Shown here: positions 35,651 through 47,376 of the stretch, in pieces
How the letters are laid out: every line of letters starts with the position of its first letter
Numbering within the stretch: position 1 is the first letter of the stretch
Origin: Rhizopus arrhizus
Taxonomy: Eukaryota > Mucoromycota > Mucoromycetes > Mucorales > Rhizopodaceae
Length of the DNA: 64,000 nucleotides
Assembly (NCBI GenBank): GCA_024220505.1
Contig: JAKZZE010000016.1
Location: 62,001-126,000 of the forward strand
Reading direction: 5' to 3'
Translations under genes and position numbers: made by a program
The notes under the pieces: model-generated
Told to the model about the DNA's origin: nothing
Seen by the model: the letters and a program-made list of their open reading frames with translations, nothing else
The model's database searches: none

Positions 35651-36425
35651 CTGTTTTTTGTAGAAAAAATATGACACAAGGCAATGATACAATGTTTATT
35701 TTTAATTCTATTAAAGGAACAAAGTGCAAATTGATTACACTTAAAACTGCCATTTAATAAAATAAAAAACTCTTTTTTTTAACCATACTATAGAGTACCT
35801 CATGTTCATTTAGTTTTATCCATTTATTGACCCATTCATAATTATGTTTAGCTTTTAGCTTTGTTAAAACATATTCCATAACAAAGAACAAGAAATGATT
35901 TTAATCAAAGTGATATTATGACTGAAAGACAATGTAAAAAATCGTCTATTTCCCTCTTTCTCATAGAAATTTTGCAAAGGTTAAATGCTCTTTACAACAG
36001 TTTTTACGTGAATATAATTGATTAGTATGCTTTGGTCTTTTTATAATAAATAATTAAAGCTGTAGCTTCGTCATGGTTTGAGAAAAAGGATGGATCTAAC
36101 AATGGATTGTTTTAAAGGGATAGTTTTTATTAAATATTTAAGATAAGCTTTTAGATACTAAAACACATATCTATGTTTATCTATCTGCTTTACATTCAAG
36201 TAAACTTGTAGAATTCTTATTGCAATACATGGCTAATATTAAAGGCTTCTTGCTTTTAATAGTCATATTATAAATCGGATAAAAAAAAAAAGGAATATTT
36301 TTTATGTCACAGAGGTAATGGTTGAAATATATTATACTTCATTAATAAAAGCAACTTTCTTTAATACGTCTTTCTGTTTTTAGATAAAATAGCACTGTAA
36401 CTTTGTGGTTTTATTCGTACAAGTA
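35651..36425. other. AT-rich spacer between Tc1 relic and CotH
   Basis: No gene is visible. The last 100 bp are the 3' flank of the minus-strand CotH gene. Confidence 0.5.
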
Positions 36426-38000
36426 TTATATAGTAAACTTCAAATCTCTAGCAACAAATTTTGATTTTTTATCAATCCATTCCGTAAGACCATACGCAGC
36501 CCCACCTCCATTATGATTGGGTGAATCCACACCAACAAACATATTTTCATATGTTTGCTTGTAAGTCCATCCATAAGATGGTCCAGGTGATCTTTGCTTG
36601 ATTGAACGATCCCATTTGAGATCAGGTGCAAGGAATTCATGATAAGCTGTGATATGTTCTCCGAGTGTTCTATTATTAAAAAGAGTTTTAACTGTGTCAA
36701 CAATGTAAGATTCAAATCGCTCATTCAGTTTTTCATTTTTGAGAAAACCATTGATCAGTACACCGCCTGTGAACTTTTGAGGGTATATCTTATAGGAATA
36801 GCGCAGGACATCTGTTGCCAAGTTGACACCAAATGTGGCATCATAGTCTTGACCAAGATAATACCATTTGTTGTTTGTATAGTCCTTATATGCACCATCA
36901 TTAGTTTGTTCTTGCCAATAACCATCCCAATGACCAGCAAGGTACTCAAAAACCATAAAACGGAGGAATTGGTCGATATCAAACACTTCTTCTTCAAACT
37001 TTTGTACTGCTGCATCATCTGTCAGATTGAGGTCATGGAAGGCCTTTGCTAACGAATAGATAGCCTCAGTACCTTCAGGTGATTTTTTATTGGCCTTGAA
37101 CATTGTGTATTGATCCTTATTTAGCAGTTGGAAACCAGAACCAGTTGCACCGCCATAAAGAGGGCCCATTTGAGCAGGGGGATTACCAGCATAAAAGTTG
37201 GCACGAATATAAGAGTACTTTGGTATATCATCGAGCATATTAAATGTACCATACCCTTCGCCATTGATGTATAGACGGACCATGTTAGCTTGATTAGCAT
37301 AAGTACCCATGGATCGAAGACAATCAGCATATAGCTTCTCTCGCATCTGTGTAGGATCTTCTTCCATATGTCGAATCTTGAAGTTGTTTCGATTGTCTAT
37401 AAAGTCCCCTTCAGCAAATGTCCATCGCCAGGATTGCTTGGCAGGGTTATGGCTTTTACCAGCACCTGTAATACTGAATTTGACATTTTGAAAGGTCTTG
37501 TAATAATCTTTTCCGATCATTGTCAACTCGACAATAAACTTTTTTTTAGGGACCTTTCTTACCAAGGTACTCATATCATCTGGTTTACCAGTGACAAATA
37601 TAGTAGGTATATAATTGGTATCAAAGAGATCAGGATTCTCGTCTGCACGTGTCCACTGCTTGCCATTGTCCAAGGGTCGAGGGAGCACAGGTATGTTGGC
37701 ATACGTGATTGGCCTTCCAAAAAATTCATTGAGAGTACGTGTTGTACCAGACCCTAATTGACGAGTAAAGCCTTCTGTATTTGAATCACAAACGTATTTG
37801 TAGTCTGTTGCACTGCCGACCTCAACAGATCCAGTGTATAAAGGAACACTAGAGCTCACAGGCTGCAGGTTGGTTGAAGCACCATTCACGTTTACTTGAA
37901 CACTTTTTGAGCCTGGACAAACCACATTAAACTGTACGGTAGCTGCTTGAGAAAGCGTAAAAGCTAAACAAAGACAGATACTGTATGAAATAATGTTCAT
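36426..38000 (-). CDS. cotH: CotH-family spore coat/cell-surface protein kinase-like
   Basis: A single-exon gene of 524 residues. Residues 1-19 (MNIISYSICLCLAFTLSQA) form a signal peptide, so the product is secreted. The CotH kinase domain follows, with the conserved region WYYLGQDYDATFG (putative metal-binding Asp pair) and WRWTFAEGDFIDNRNNFKIR upstream. A segment QTNDGAYKDYTNNK occupies the place of the motif described in Rhizopus CotH invasins, which bind the host GRP78 receptor. It differs from the published Rhizopus form at several positions. The C terminus (ARDLKFTI) lacks a hydrophobic GPI-anchor signal, unlike anchored family members, so this protein may be released or loosely wall-bound. 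Family members are numerous in Mucorales and mostly act in spore coats; adhesion is not implied by sequence alone. Confidence 0.93.
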   Translation of the reverse strand: MNIISYSICLCLAFTLSQAATVQFNVVCPGSKSVQVNVNGASTNLQPVSSSVPLYTGSVEVGSATDYKYVCDSNTEGFTRQLGSGTTRTLNEFFGRPITYANIPVLPRPLDNGKQWTRADENPDLFDTNYIPTIFVTGKPDDMSTLVRKVPKKKFIVELTMIGKDYYKTFQNVKFSITGAGKSHNPAKQSWRWTFAEGDFIDNRNNFKIRHMEEDPTQMREKLYADCLRSMGTYANQANMVRLYINGEGYGTFNMLDDIPKYSYIRANFYAGNPPAQMGPLYGGATGSGFQLLNKDQYTMFKANKKSPEGTEAIYSLAKAFHDLNLTDDAAVQKFEEEVFDIDQFLRFMVFEYLAGHWDGYWQEQTNDGAYKDYTNNKWYYLGQDYDATFGVNLATDVLRYSYKIYPQKFTGGVLINGFLKNEKLNERFESYIVDTVKTLFNNRTLGEHITAYHEFLAPDLKWDRSIKQRSPGPSYGWTYKQTYENMFVGVDSPNHNGGGAAYGLTEWIDKKSKFVARDLKFTI

Positions 38001-39143
38001 AGGAAGAAAGTAACAATAATATTTTTTTAAGAAAAAAAAAAAAGAAAGAATACTGAAAAAAAAACTCTAAAGCTTTTATACTTTTTTTTTGATATAAATA
38101 GTAGTAATAAGGAAGCTTATAAATAAATTTCAATCAAAGCCGCTCGCAGTAAAAGAAAAGTGCTTGATCTATTCGTCATTTGTCTCTCTTTTTTCTCTTT
38201 TTTCTTTTTTTCTCAGATAAAAAGCTATGCATCGCTTGAACGGAACTCAATGTTGTACTTGTACTTCTTTTTACTCCTTTTGAAAAAAAAAAAAAGGTTA
38301 CCATGCTCCTTACTGATTTGCTTCTCTAAACCATACTTGTATACATTCTCCCTAATTTTTCCTTCTTTTTTGTAAATCAAACAATAAGAAAATACCCATA
38401 GATTGGCTTGAATCGTTTAGAATTTCAAGTGGAACATTTCAATAAAGTGCTCTTTTTGTTGTGTATTTTGCCACAGAGCCCTTATACAATGGCTGACTAA
38501 CAAAGGATGCTTTATGCTGCTCATTTTTAATTCTTATAAATTGAATGTTGAAATATCCCTAAATCAGATAAACATGACTCCCCCTCCTATTTTTTTATTC
38601 CTGTTGTCTAAATAATACCAAATAAATCATGAAACATTGATGTTTTCGCGGGGCTGGGTTATTTGCATTAAGAACTAAAAAAGGATCCACTTATGCTACC
38701 TATCGTTTCTACTGACACTTGCGTTAGCTCAAATAGGACAAGGTTTGAGCTCATGAGTCAATTCTATTTTCGTTGATAGAAACTCCTTAGTCTGCCCATC
38801 TGTTGTGGTACTTTCCCCCCTTTGAACATCCCATTTACTGTCTCCTGTTCAGTAATCTTATCGTGAGAAAAAGACACCAAGTGCTCAGTCAATCATAAAC
38901 AAATCCGATAGTTTTTAAATAGGAAAAGTCTGTTTATGCTTAGTCTTTGTTTTTTTAAAGAACATTCCAAATATAAAATCCAATTTTTTGTTTGTTTTTT
39001 TTTTTTTTTTTAAAAAAAAAGGTTTGCCTCTTTTACAAGAATCTTGTATGAGAGCAATATGCATAATGTTAAAAAGGACATATTAAGTAATAAACGCCAA
39101 ATGATACAATAAAAATAACGTGCTGTCTATGCTTAAACAACAC
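38001..39143. other. CotH upstream region and 3' flank of HIR3
   Basis: Contains T/A tracts (for example around 38997-39020) and no supported gene. The CotH promoter must lie within the first few hundred bases above 38000. Confidence 0.5.
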
Positions 39144-41206
39144 TTATTGGATTTGTTTATTTTGCTCAGTTTGTTCAGAAACAGTCAGCTTGTTCATAAT
39201 TTGTTCGTAATTTAGCAAAAGTGTTTGAACTTTACGAAGTTTTCGGCTCAGCTGTTCCAATGTGTTTTCGTCTCGAGTTTCCTTTACGAGCTTAATTAGA
39301 AACGAGGTATATTTATGAATGTATACATAATGTTTGCCAGGGCTAATGAAGATATTAGTAGTGCAGATCAAATATCCTTTTCTCAACTTACAGTTCATAA
39401 TTAGGCTTCCATATGCTAATATGACTCTTAACAGTTGGCTTGAGCGTAAAGAGCTTCATTAATTCTGCTTTCGCTCTTTCTGGATTACGAAATATATAAT
39501 ACTGCATCCAAGCAATCTATGCGTTGTTCAATCTGAGTCAGTGATGCAGGGTATAACATATGTACTTATTTTCTTACTCTGTAAATCGGACGGTGGTGCC
39601 AACCTTTGATATCTATGCTAATAATCTCTAAAAGTCGTTTAAATATACCTTTATAAGCAAGCGCAACATCTGCTGGTAAATGTTCTGTTCCATTTTGTAT
39701 CAGATCTTCATCACCAGCATGTTGTTTTGGATGATCATTTACATTTTCTTCGGTTGAGTTTTCACCAATCTGCAAGCTTTTTTCTTTGGCTAAATATTCC
39801 ATAACAAGAGTCGCACTGATTTTTCCTTGAAAAAGATATTTGGCTAAAGATGAACAAAGAATATAAACGGGTTCAATCAATAACTCCTTCTGTCCTCTAT
39901 CTTGTCTACTATCTTGAATAGCATGCATATACCAACCAAGTACTTCCTATGGTTCGTAAGCAAATTTGTTAAGAAAGGCAGCGTGTCTAACCAGAATACT
40001 TTTCTTACCGTGGGTGGACGTCCTATCTTTGCAAAACATTTTCCAGTCGCATAATAACATCTGGAGTGCAAATAATAAGAAATACGTATTCATTCCATAA
40101 AACAAACATTTTTTTTTTTTTACCGCCACTGTGATTTTTGTAAATTTTTATAACGAAGAGCATGTATATACATTGCTACAGCGAGTTTGTAGATTGGCTT
40201 TGAATCAGGAATACCATTTTTGACACTGATCAGATTACCACCTGCATCCATATAATTATTGACGGTTTCTGGTTCAAATGCCAACATATCCATAGGTGGA
40301 GTTGCCATAGAATAAAGAAGATTGCCTATCTGTGTAAACATTTCATTTCTTTGAGAAACATCTTTTGATAGACCTCCCAAATAGATCGCTCTTAATATCG
40401 CATGAAAAGCTTTCTATAAAGTCACGATTCGTTATTTTAAAATAAGCGCTCGAGTCAATTGAATCCGTCTAAAGGTCTATCTTACCTTTTGATAATCTGC
40501 AATATCCTTTTTATGTGATTTAATATTGGAAGCACTCCAATTGAGCTCTTCATCTGCAAGCTGATGATAACAAACTCCAAGGTCATACCAAGCATTACCA
40601 TCATCTGGATTAAGAATCAAATGTGACTACAATATAACTTAATATGCGTGTGTCTTTTCAAAACATCAAACACATACCGTAAACTCCTCTATGGCAGTTT
40701 CAAGGTCAGTCATGTTCTTTTCGTTGCTGGTTTTAGTTCTGTTCCTGATTTGTAGACGAAGTGTTTTCCCTCTTATCCAAAATATTTTATAATAAACAAC
40801 TTCAAAAAAAAAGAATGAGGTTATAAACAAATAATAGCAAAGTAAAACTTACATGAGATATTGTTTTTCTTCCTATCCACAGGTAAAATGGGTATCAAAG
40901 TCTTTCTGTAGATACTGTTGATGGAAGAAGAAAGATTCAAATCGCTATTCATATAATCTTCAATTACTTTCTTGTTCGAATCAACGATTATTTGCTTTTC
41001 AGGGAGCTGCTCAAACAAATCAGAGACCGCATCAATCACGTCCTTCAAGTCTCCTTTTAGTAATGCACCGCTTTGAAGTTTTACAACGGCTGCTTTCACT
41101 ACTAGCTTGAATAATCGTTCAGCCGCTTTTTGATCCATTTTAACATGTGTACAATAATGTTCCTCAATCATATCAGCTTCGGCCTATATTTTAAACATAG
41201 ATGCTC

Positions 41207-41258
<52 letters not shown>

Positions 41259-44200
41259 AACTTACTCCAAGATGAACACCGTAAATACAGTGATAGCATT
41301 GATAAATATCTTTACGGAAAGCTTCACTGTCTGTTTCAATCAAATTATTTAACAAATGATGCAAAAATACATCTAAAAACAAGAAAACATTGAGTTGAAT
41401 GAATTTAAATCCATCTTTTCCACATACCATTGGATGTACAGCAAATCTCTCTTTCTCCAAGCTCATCGTGGAATTCTTGCAAAAGCTTTACCCAGTCAAA
41501 CATGATCTTTTGCGTCTTTCTGGTCTGTGCTCTTAATTCTCGTTTTATCAAATGGGAATATATGATCCATGATTTTACCACGATGGCATTAAACCTGTTG
41601 GCCTTCGTGATTCTGGATGGTGTGTGAGGGATGCTATCAGGGGAGCTAAAGTTGTTGACAAGTGGAACAAAATCTGGATGTCTGAATATATAATAAACGG
41701 TCATTCTCAAGACGATTGTCAATATATCAATAAAATCTTTATCTGCTTCTTTAGGAAGCCATTCTGTTATATTTTATATTAGTAAACTACCATACAATAA
41801 AAAATAATTAAATGCACTTACTTTCAGATTCTGGATCTTCAATCAATGTCAATAGGTCATCCATAACATCTCCTAAATGTTTTCCTATCTTGGAGAATAT
41901 AACATCTTCGTCCTTGCATAAAATTGATTTTGATTGAAATTGACTACTACCGTATTCAACCATTTGCTTAACGAGAGAGCAAAAGATTTGCTTGTAACAG
42001 TTCCATGCTTCGGTATGCTGTTCTGCACGGGTATATGCCTTCGCCAGCAAGACAATCATTTGAATTGTTTCATCTGATTCAATTGGATCACCTGTATTAA
42101 GCTTTGATTCAACAATGGGCTTTATCACTTCAATCACAGTAGGAAAATCGCCAACATCGCTCTTGTCTTTTGCTTGAACTAACAAATTTCCAATTCGTAA
42201 CAGAGACAGTTTGTTATACATACTTTTTAAATCAATAAAGGAATCATACATGCTTTAAAAAGAATTAATAATGAGAAAGTGAAGTTTTTTCTTTTTTTTT
42301 TTATATACCTTTTGATATTGATTTCTTTTAATGATGGGTTCAGCTCCAAGATGCTTTTACACTTTTCATAATATCTAGAAGCGTTTTGGATGTCGTCCTG
42401 GCATTGTGCTAGCTTACCCAGAATATTGTAATAGCGTAATTGGAATTTTTGTTCATCTTGTGATAAGGTTGCGCTTGCTTCTGGATTGTTTTTATTTGAC
42501 TCAAACAAAGTGGGTGTTATATCAAACAGATGTCTCTCTGCTAGATTCGTCCAAAGTTTAGCTGTTTCCATTAAACTCTCGATTTGCTTTACTTTTGATT
42601 GCTTTGATAACATATTGGAAGCTTTCTTTTTATAACTTGCTGAAAATCCGATATGGGACCCTGCTTCCTGGGTGGCGATCATAATCGCACGAATCAATCT
42701 GTCAATGAAATATTCACAAACTCTAAGCGTGGCCTACGTAGGTGAATCATATTAAAAAATAGGAACCATCATGGATCAACAGTTTCTTACCAATGCTTTT
42801 TCATGAGTATCCAAATAAGCGAGATGGTTTATGAAATTGGCTTCAAGAGAGTTTATAGTATCTGTTAATAGCTCCAACAGGTTATTGCTCATAAATGAGG
42901 TTTCTTTATCCAGATACATGTCCTCTTTTACAGTGGTAACGACCAACTTGCAAAGTACGTCGACAACACCCGAGTTATCTGCATTCAGGTTAGAAATGAT
43001 CTTCTTTATAAGGTTACTGGATGATTGATCATTTGTTGAATTAATAGAATAATTCATCGCAAACATAGTCAGCCCTTTCCCTTTACTGTTATGTTCAAGA
43101 GAATCGAGGTCACTCCTATATGCAAAAGTTAGCCATATTATCATTTTTTACCAATCTTTCTAAACCTTTTGCCATCCATATCCCAACTGTACGTGCTCTC
43201 TAGTTCATTTATTTTGATATCAAACCAATCCCAAAAGTGAGGAGGTACTATGATTGATGCTTGCTGTGGTTCATGCCATGGCCGATTTTTATAAAGATTG
43301 GGTATCGTGTTCAATGAATCATAGAATTCTTGAATCTTCAAATCAAATTGCTTTTCTTCCTGGAGCATTTTCATACGAGAAGCTTCAGTGTTTAAAAACT
43401 TTTCCTTCTTGCGCCTGGAAGCTCTGTTTTACAGTAGATTGAATGAGTCTCATTTAAACGTGTAATGATCTTCTCATCCTGATTACCTTAGGTTCGCCTT
43501 TTTTGTGTCCTCTTGATCGCTTTCTTCGTCTTCTCCTGTTACAGCATCAACAACATCTTCTCTCTTACGCTTTTGTGACTTTTCTGATTCGTCCTGTGCT
43601 AGAGTTTCACCCTCAGTTGATATTTGATGATCAATCATTGTACATGGCATTATATTAGAAGAGGGTGGTAAAATTTCAGAGGATGGTTGTGGGTGAGGCT
43701 CTTCTTGAACAGCTTCAACCACGGGAACTTCATCTTTTTCTATTGATATTTTGACTGCATTATTAATGAACATGGTATTGTTGATTTCAATATTGCTCTC
43801 AAGTGACTCTTCCGCAATTTCATCTTCCAAGTTATTAGCAGTGTGCTGCTTTCTATAAAGAGCGAGTAATTTTTCCATCAGCATTGATAAATCTGATTTT
43901 TCAATTGTTATTTCAACGGGCTCTATCGACGTAGCTTGTTCATCCACGTCCATCAAATCTGTCATAAGATCTTCTTTCATTCTTTCCAACAATATTTTCC
44001 CCAACGTCCACTCAGATTGTTCTTTTAAGGTATTCTCTATATAGTGTTGACAAGTGAAATAGTCACCAATATCGCATAGAACCTAAAGACATACATTATG
44101 TGATCAACTCTGTATTCAAGGATAGTTTTATAGTAAAAGAAACTTACTTTGCATAAGCCTTCAAAGCAATTCCACTGGACTGGAGTAAACCTACCACTAC

Positions 44201-44965
44201 GAATCACATCCAAAACGCTTTTTTTTCTCGTTTCCTCGTTTGTAAAAATTCCATTTTCATATGCAAGTCTGGCAAATCGAAGATTCTTTAAACTGTGTGA
44301 TAAACAGCCAACATGATACCAAATGGAATATGCTGTAGGGTCCATTTCAATTGCCTAATAAAACGTTTTATGTTTGTCATTTTTTGATTTCCTGTTTCTT
44401 GACAATTTACTTGTAAATAGTATTTTAATGCTTCTCTGGCCGAATCAATATCTTGATTTCTGTTGTATTCTTCTTCCAAGACAGATGCATAATTTTTTGA
44501 AACAACAAAGAAAAGTGTTAACAATGGTGAGCTATTATCATCCTTATCGTCCTCTTTTGTATTCTTTCTCTAATAAGAGGAAGTTTGAGTAATGTGTGTA
44601 TGTGTGTCTGGTTTATTTTACAGCTTTTGCTTCTTTTTTCAAGAATTTGTGATCGATGAGTTGCTCATATTTTTCTTTAGCTTCTTCTAGTTTTCCTTTA
44701 TGCTGTAGTTTTAATGCCTCTTCATAGATTGAAATCAATTCTTCAATCTAGGCGTTATGGGCATGTAAGCTTTTTTTTTTTTGCTGGTTGTTTTTATTTT
44801 TTATTTTTTTTTTTTTTTTTTTTACTTGAACTCCTTGCTCAACTTTTTTGATGGCTGATGTTCCTTTATTTATAGTACACCAATTATACTATAGATAAAA
44901 CATGGTTTATATAATAAGCTACTTGTTTTTATCTTTTTCTTTTGAATGCGCACATTCTTTACCAT
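39144..44965 (-). CDS. HIR3: HIR histone-chaperone complex subunit Hir3 (CABIN1-like)
   Basis: A large TPR-type protein in more than a dozen short exons. The start is deduced as an ATG at 44965-44963 followed immediately by a GT donor. The next exon (44888 on) gives YNWCTINKGTSAIKK, then ELISIYEEALKLQHKGKLEE. Typical TPR text follows: DPTAYSIWYHVGCLSHSLKNLRFARLAYENG and RFTPVQWNCFEGLCKVL. An acidic/Ser-rich insert (about 44000-43490) and long helical repeats lead to a C-terminal part with GWHHRPIYRV and ISPGKHYVYIHKYTSFL. Hir3/CABIN1 scaffolds the HIR (HIRA) complex that deposits H3-H4 outside S phase and represses histone genes. One intron contains a 46-T run. Exon joins around 41260-42700 are approximate. 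Confidence 0.82.
41211..41256. repeat. Poly(T) tract, 46 nt, inside a HIR3 intron
   Basis: An uninterrupted run of 46 T on the plus strand (A on the coding strand) lies within an intron of the minus-strand HIR3 gene. Its true length may vary because such runs are prone to sequencing and replication slippage. Confidence 0.85.
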
Positions 44966-45974
44966 TGTTTGGAATAGGTATAAAGAAGAAAAAAATAGTT
45001 GAAAGGGGAAAATAGAGCGCGTCTTTTAGGTTATTCAAACACAGACTCTTTCAGAGCTAAAAGTGATTTAGACACAATTGCTGCAAATCAATCTACGGTT
45101 TTGCAACTAATGTGTACCATATTTTATATAATGTATCAAAAGTTTTGACGAGTAAAAATGCAAACAAATTAAAGCATGCTTACCTTACATGGATTATATC
45201 CCTTATGTCAGGTATTCTTTCTGTGAACCTAGTAAAAAGAAACACCCTGTTGTGTTGAAAAAACTTATCACAAGAGAAACCTTCAAATGACTATCATTGA
45301 CTTTACACTGCTTTTCCCTGACAAAGATTGCTCTTGTCACTTTGATACTCATTGTTAAGACAGACGACGTATTGTTGGAAATGGTAAGCTATGGACTGAT
45401 AAAAGTAATTTGATAGAACAATATATAATATTATGAAGTACATTTTTGGCAAAGAAAGTGTATAATAAAATTGGTGGATTAGACAATAAATGACTTGCAC
45501 CTGAAACAATATTCATGTTATTGTTATTGTATCCGCATAGCATGGCATGCCTTTCTTCTACATCTCTTGATGCTTGATGTTTAATGATGCCAGTGTCTAT
45601 GCTTATTGTTCTTTTTGATCTCACTTGAAGAGGAAATGGATATGAACAGTAAGTAATTTGTTTTTTTCTGATTAATCTACCTTGATTTCATCTGTGATGG
45701 GTTACTGGATATCCAATAAGAATGTCCATGTGATAAGTGCTTACCTTTTATGAAGAATCATGCAGCAACACTGGAATGGAAATAATACTCCGTGTGTAAT
45801 GAATTAGCCACTTGTATCACGAGTAGCCATTGAAATTCCATTGGCTCAACCATGCTGAGCATTTTTGTTTGCCAAGCATGAATGATGTCTGATATGTTGA
45901 GTATAAAAAGCAAAAGAAAAATGCAAGTTTTTTTTTTGTAGTGAAGATACCCTTTTTAACATAAACAATTCAAA
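44966..45974. other. Divergent intergenic region, HIR3 / beta-solenoid gene
   Basis: This is the shared upstream region of HIR3 (minus) and the gene starting at 45975 (plus). A minus-strand frame of 89 codons (45624-45355) has no recognisable features and is not called. Confidence 0.5.
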
Positions 45975-47290
45975 ATGAAACATAACAATAACAATTCTAC
46001 AGAAAGTCAATTAGAGTAAAAATAAAATAAAATACATGATGATTATACTTTGCTAAACGTTCTCAAAACAGTGAAAATCCACCTCCATATACCCCTCATA
46101 ACACATCCACCTCAAGCACATATGCCCAATTCCCAAATAGTTATCCATCAGAAGGCACAAACACATATCCTCAGAATCAAAGCACATCATCCTCAAACGC
46201 ACATGGAATCTTCTCTTCTCCACCCGATTACGCTGAAGCAACAAGTAGCAACAACAACAAAGGCAAACAGGCCCTATCACAAAGACCCAACAACTCTCAA
46301 GGCAGCCTGAGCAATTTACTCAACATGACAAGCAATGTAGTCGGAGCCTCTCGTCGGCCAGTGGGACTCCCTCCTCTTCGAACCATCACAAGCACAGCAG
46401 CAGAAGCAGGCAAGATAGCGATGAACATGGTCGAAGACATCTTGACCGAAAGTTTCGATGACCAAGAGACGCGAAGAAGAAAAAAGAACATGCGAAAGAT
46501 ACAAAGAAAGGAGGACCGACAGAGACTTTCAGAACAACTGGATCAGTTCACGTCCGCCCTTTCGCAATACACCGGCCTGTCCTCTTTCTCTGCTCCCCAG
46601 CAGAGCAAAAGACTAGAGATCAGCCAAAGCAGTGGACCACTGACCTATGAAGGAGACTGGTCCGGTAAAGTCTGTCGATTGAAAACATCGATGGCGCCCC
46701 TGACAGTCCGAGGCGTCCTGACCGCTCGCGAGACCATCTCGATCGAGAACAGCACGGGCATGATTGTCTTGCACAGCTCCCTTTTTTCCAAACAAGACAT
46801 CCACATCCGGACCGTCCATGGCTCGCTCAGTGTTCTCGGTCAACTTCAGGCAGGCCGACAACTCGACATTCAACTCGCGAATGCGCCCATCACGATCGAG
46901 ACTCGCATGGAAGCCGAAGAGGCCAAGATTAAGACCAAGAACGCACCGATCATGCTCACACAGGCAGTCGTTCAAAGACAGCTGGAGGTCAAGACGTCGA
47001 ATTCGCCCATCGTGTTACACGTTCTTGACATCATGCGCCGAGATGCCGAGATTGTTGTCGAGAGTACAAATGCACCAGTCACGGTTTATCTGCCAAGAAC
47101 CTTTTCGGGTCGTTTTCATGTCTCGTCTACTTCAACAGCCTCTGTCGTATCTCAAACGGATGACGTTCGATTGGCTTTTGAAAAAGAAGAGAACAATAAA
47201 AAGTATGGTCGATGTATGAATATGGGGAACAAGTCGAATATTCAGATTACTATCAAAACAACCAATGCACCCGCCTTGTTGTACATTTAA
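45975..47290 (+). CDS. Soluble beta-solenoid (DUF4097-like) protein, first of tandem pair
   Basis: Two exons, 45975-46015 and 46072-47290, join in phase across an intron with a CTAAAC branch point and encode 419 residues. The first 100 residues are Pro/Ser/Asn-rich (NPPPYTPHNTSTSST). A basic helical part follows (ETRRRKKNMRKIQRKEDRQR). From about residue 195 on there is a repetitive beta-strand region with recurrent 'NAPI' turns (LANAPITIETRM, KTKNAPIMLTQAV, KTSNSPIVLHVL, ESTNAPVTVYL), as in DUF4097/adhesin-like right-handed beta-solenoids. There is no signal peptide and no membrane segment. The function is unknown. It lies 86 bp upstream of a paralogue that has the same repeats plus a membrane anchor. 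Confidence 0.85.
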
Positions 47291-47376
47291 GGAGTTTATG
47301 TACTAAAAAATATATAAATAAAGCCCTTTCTTATTATTCTAGCCTTCTTTTTTCTTCTTCTTTTTCTTTCTTTTAC

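Noticed and set aside
39000..39030. Possible telomeric or satellite repeat
   Set aside because: Only homopolymer and A/T-rich DNA; no repeating unit was found.
45355..45624. Minus-strand frame of 89 codons upstream of the solenoid gene
   Set aside because: Composition is ordinary for AT-rich DNA, there is no domain, and no exon partner or conserved block could be found.
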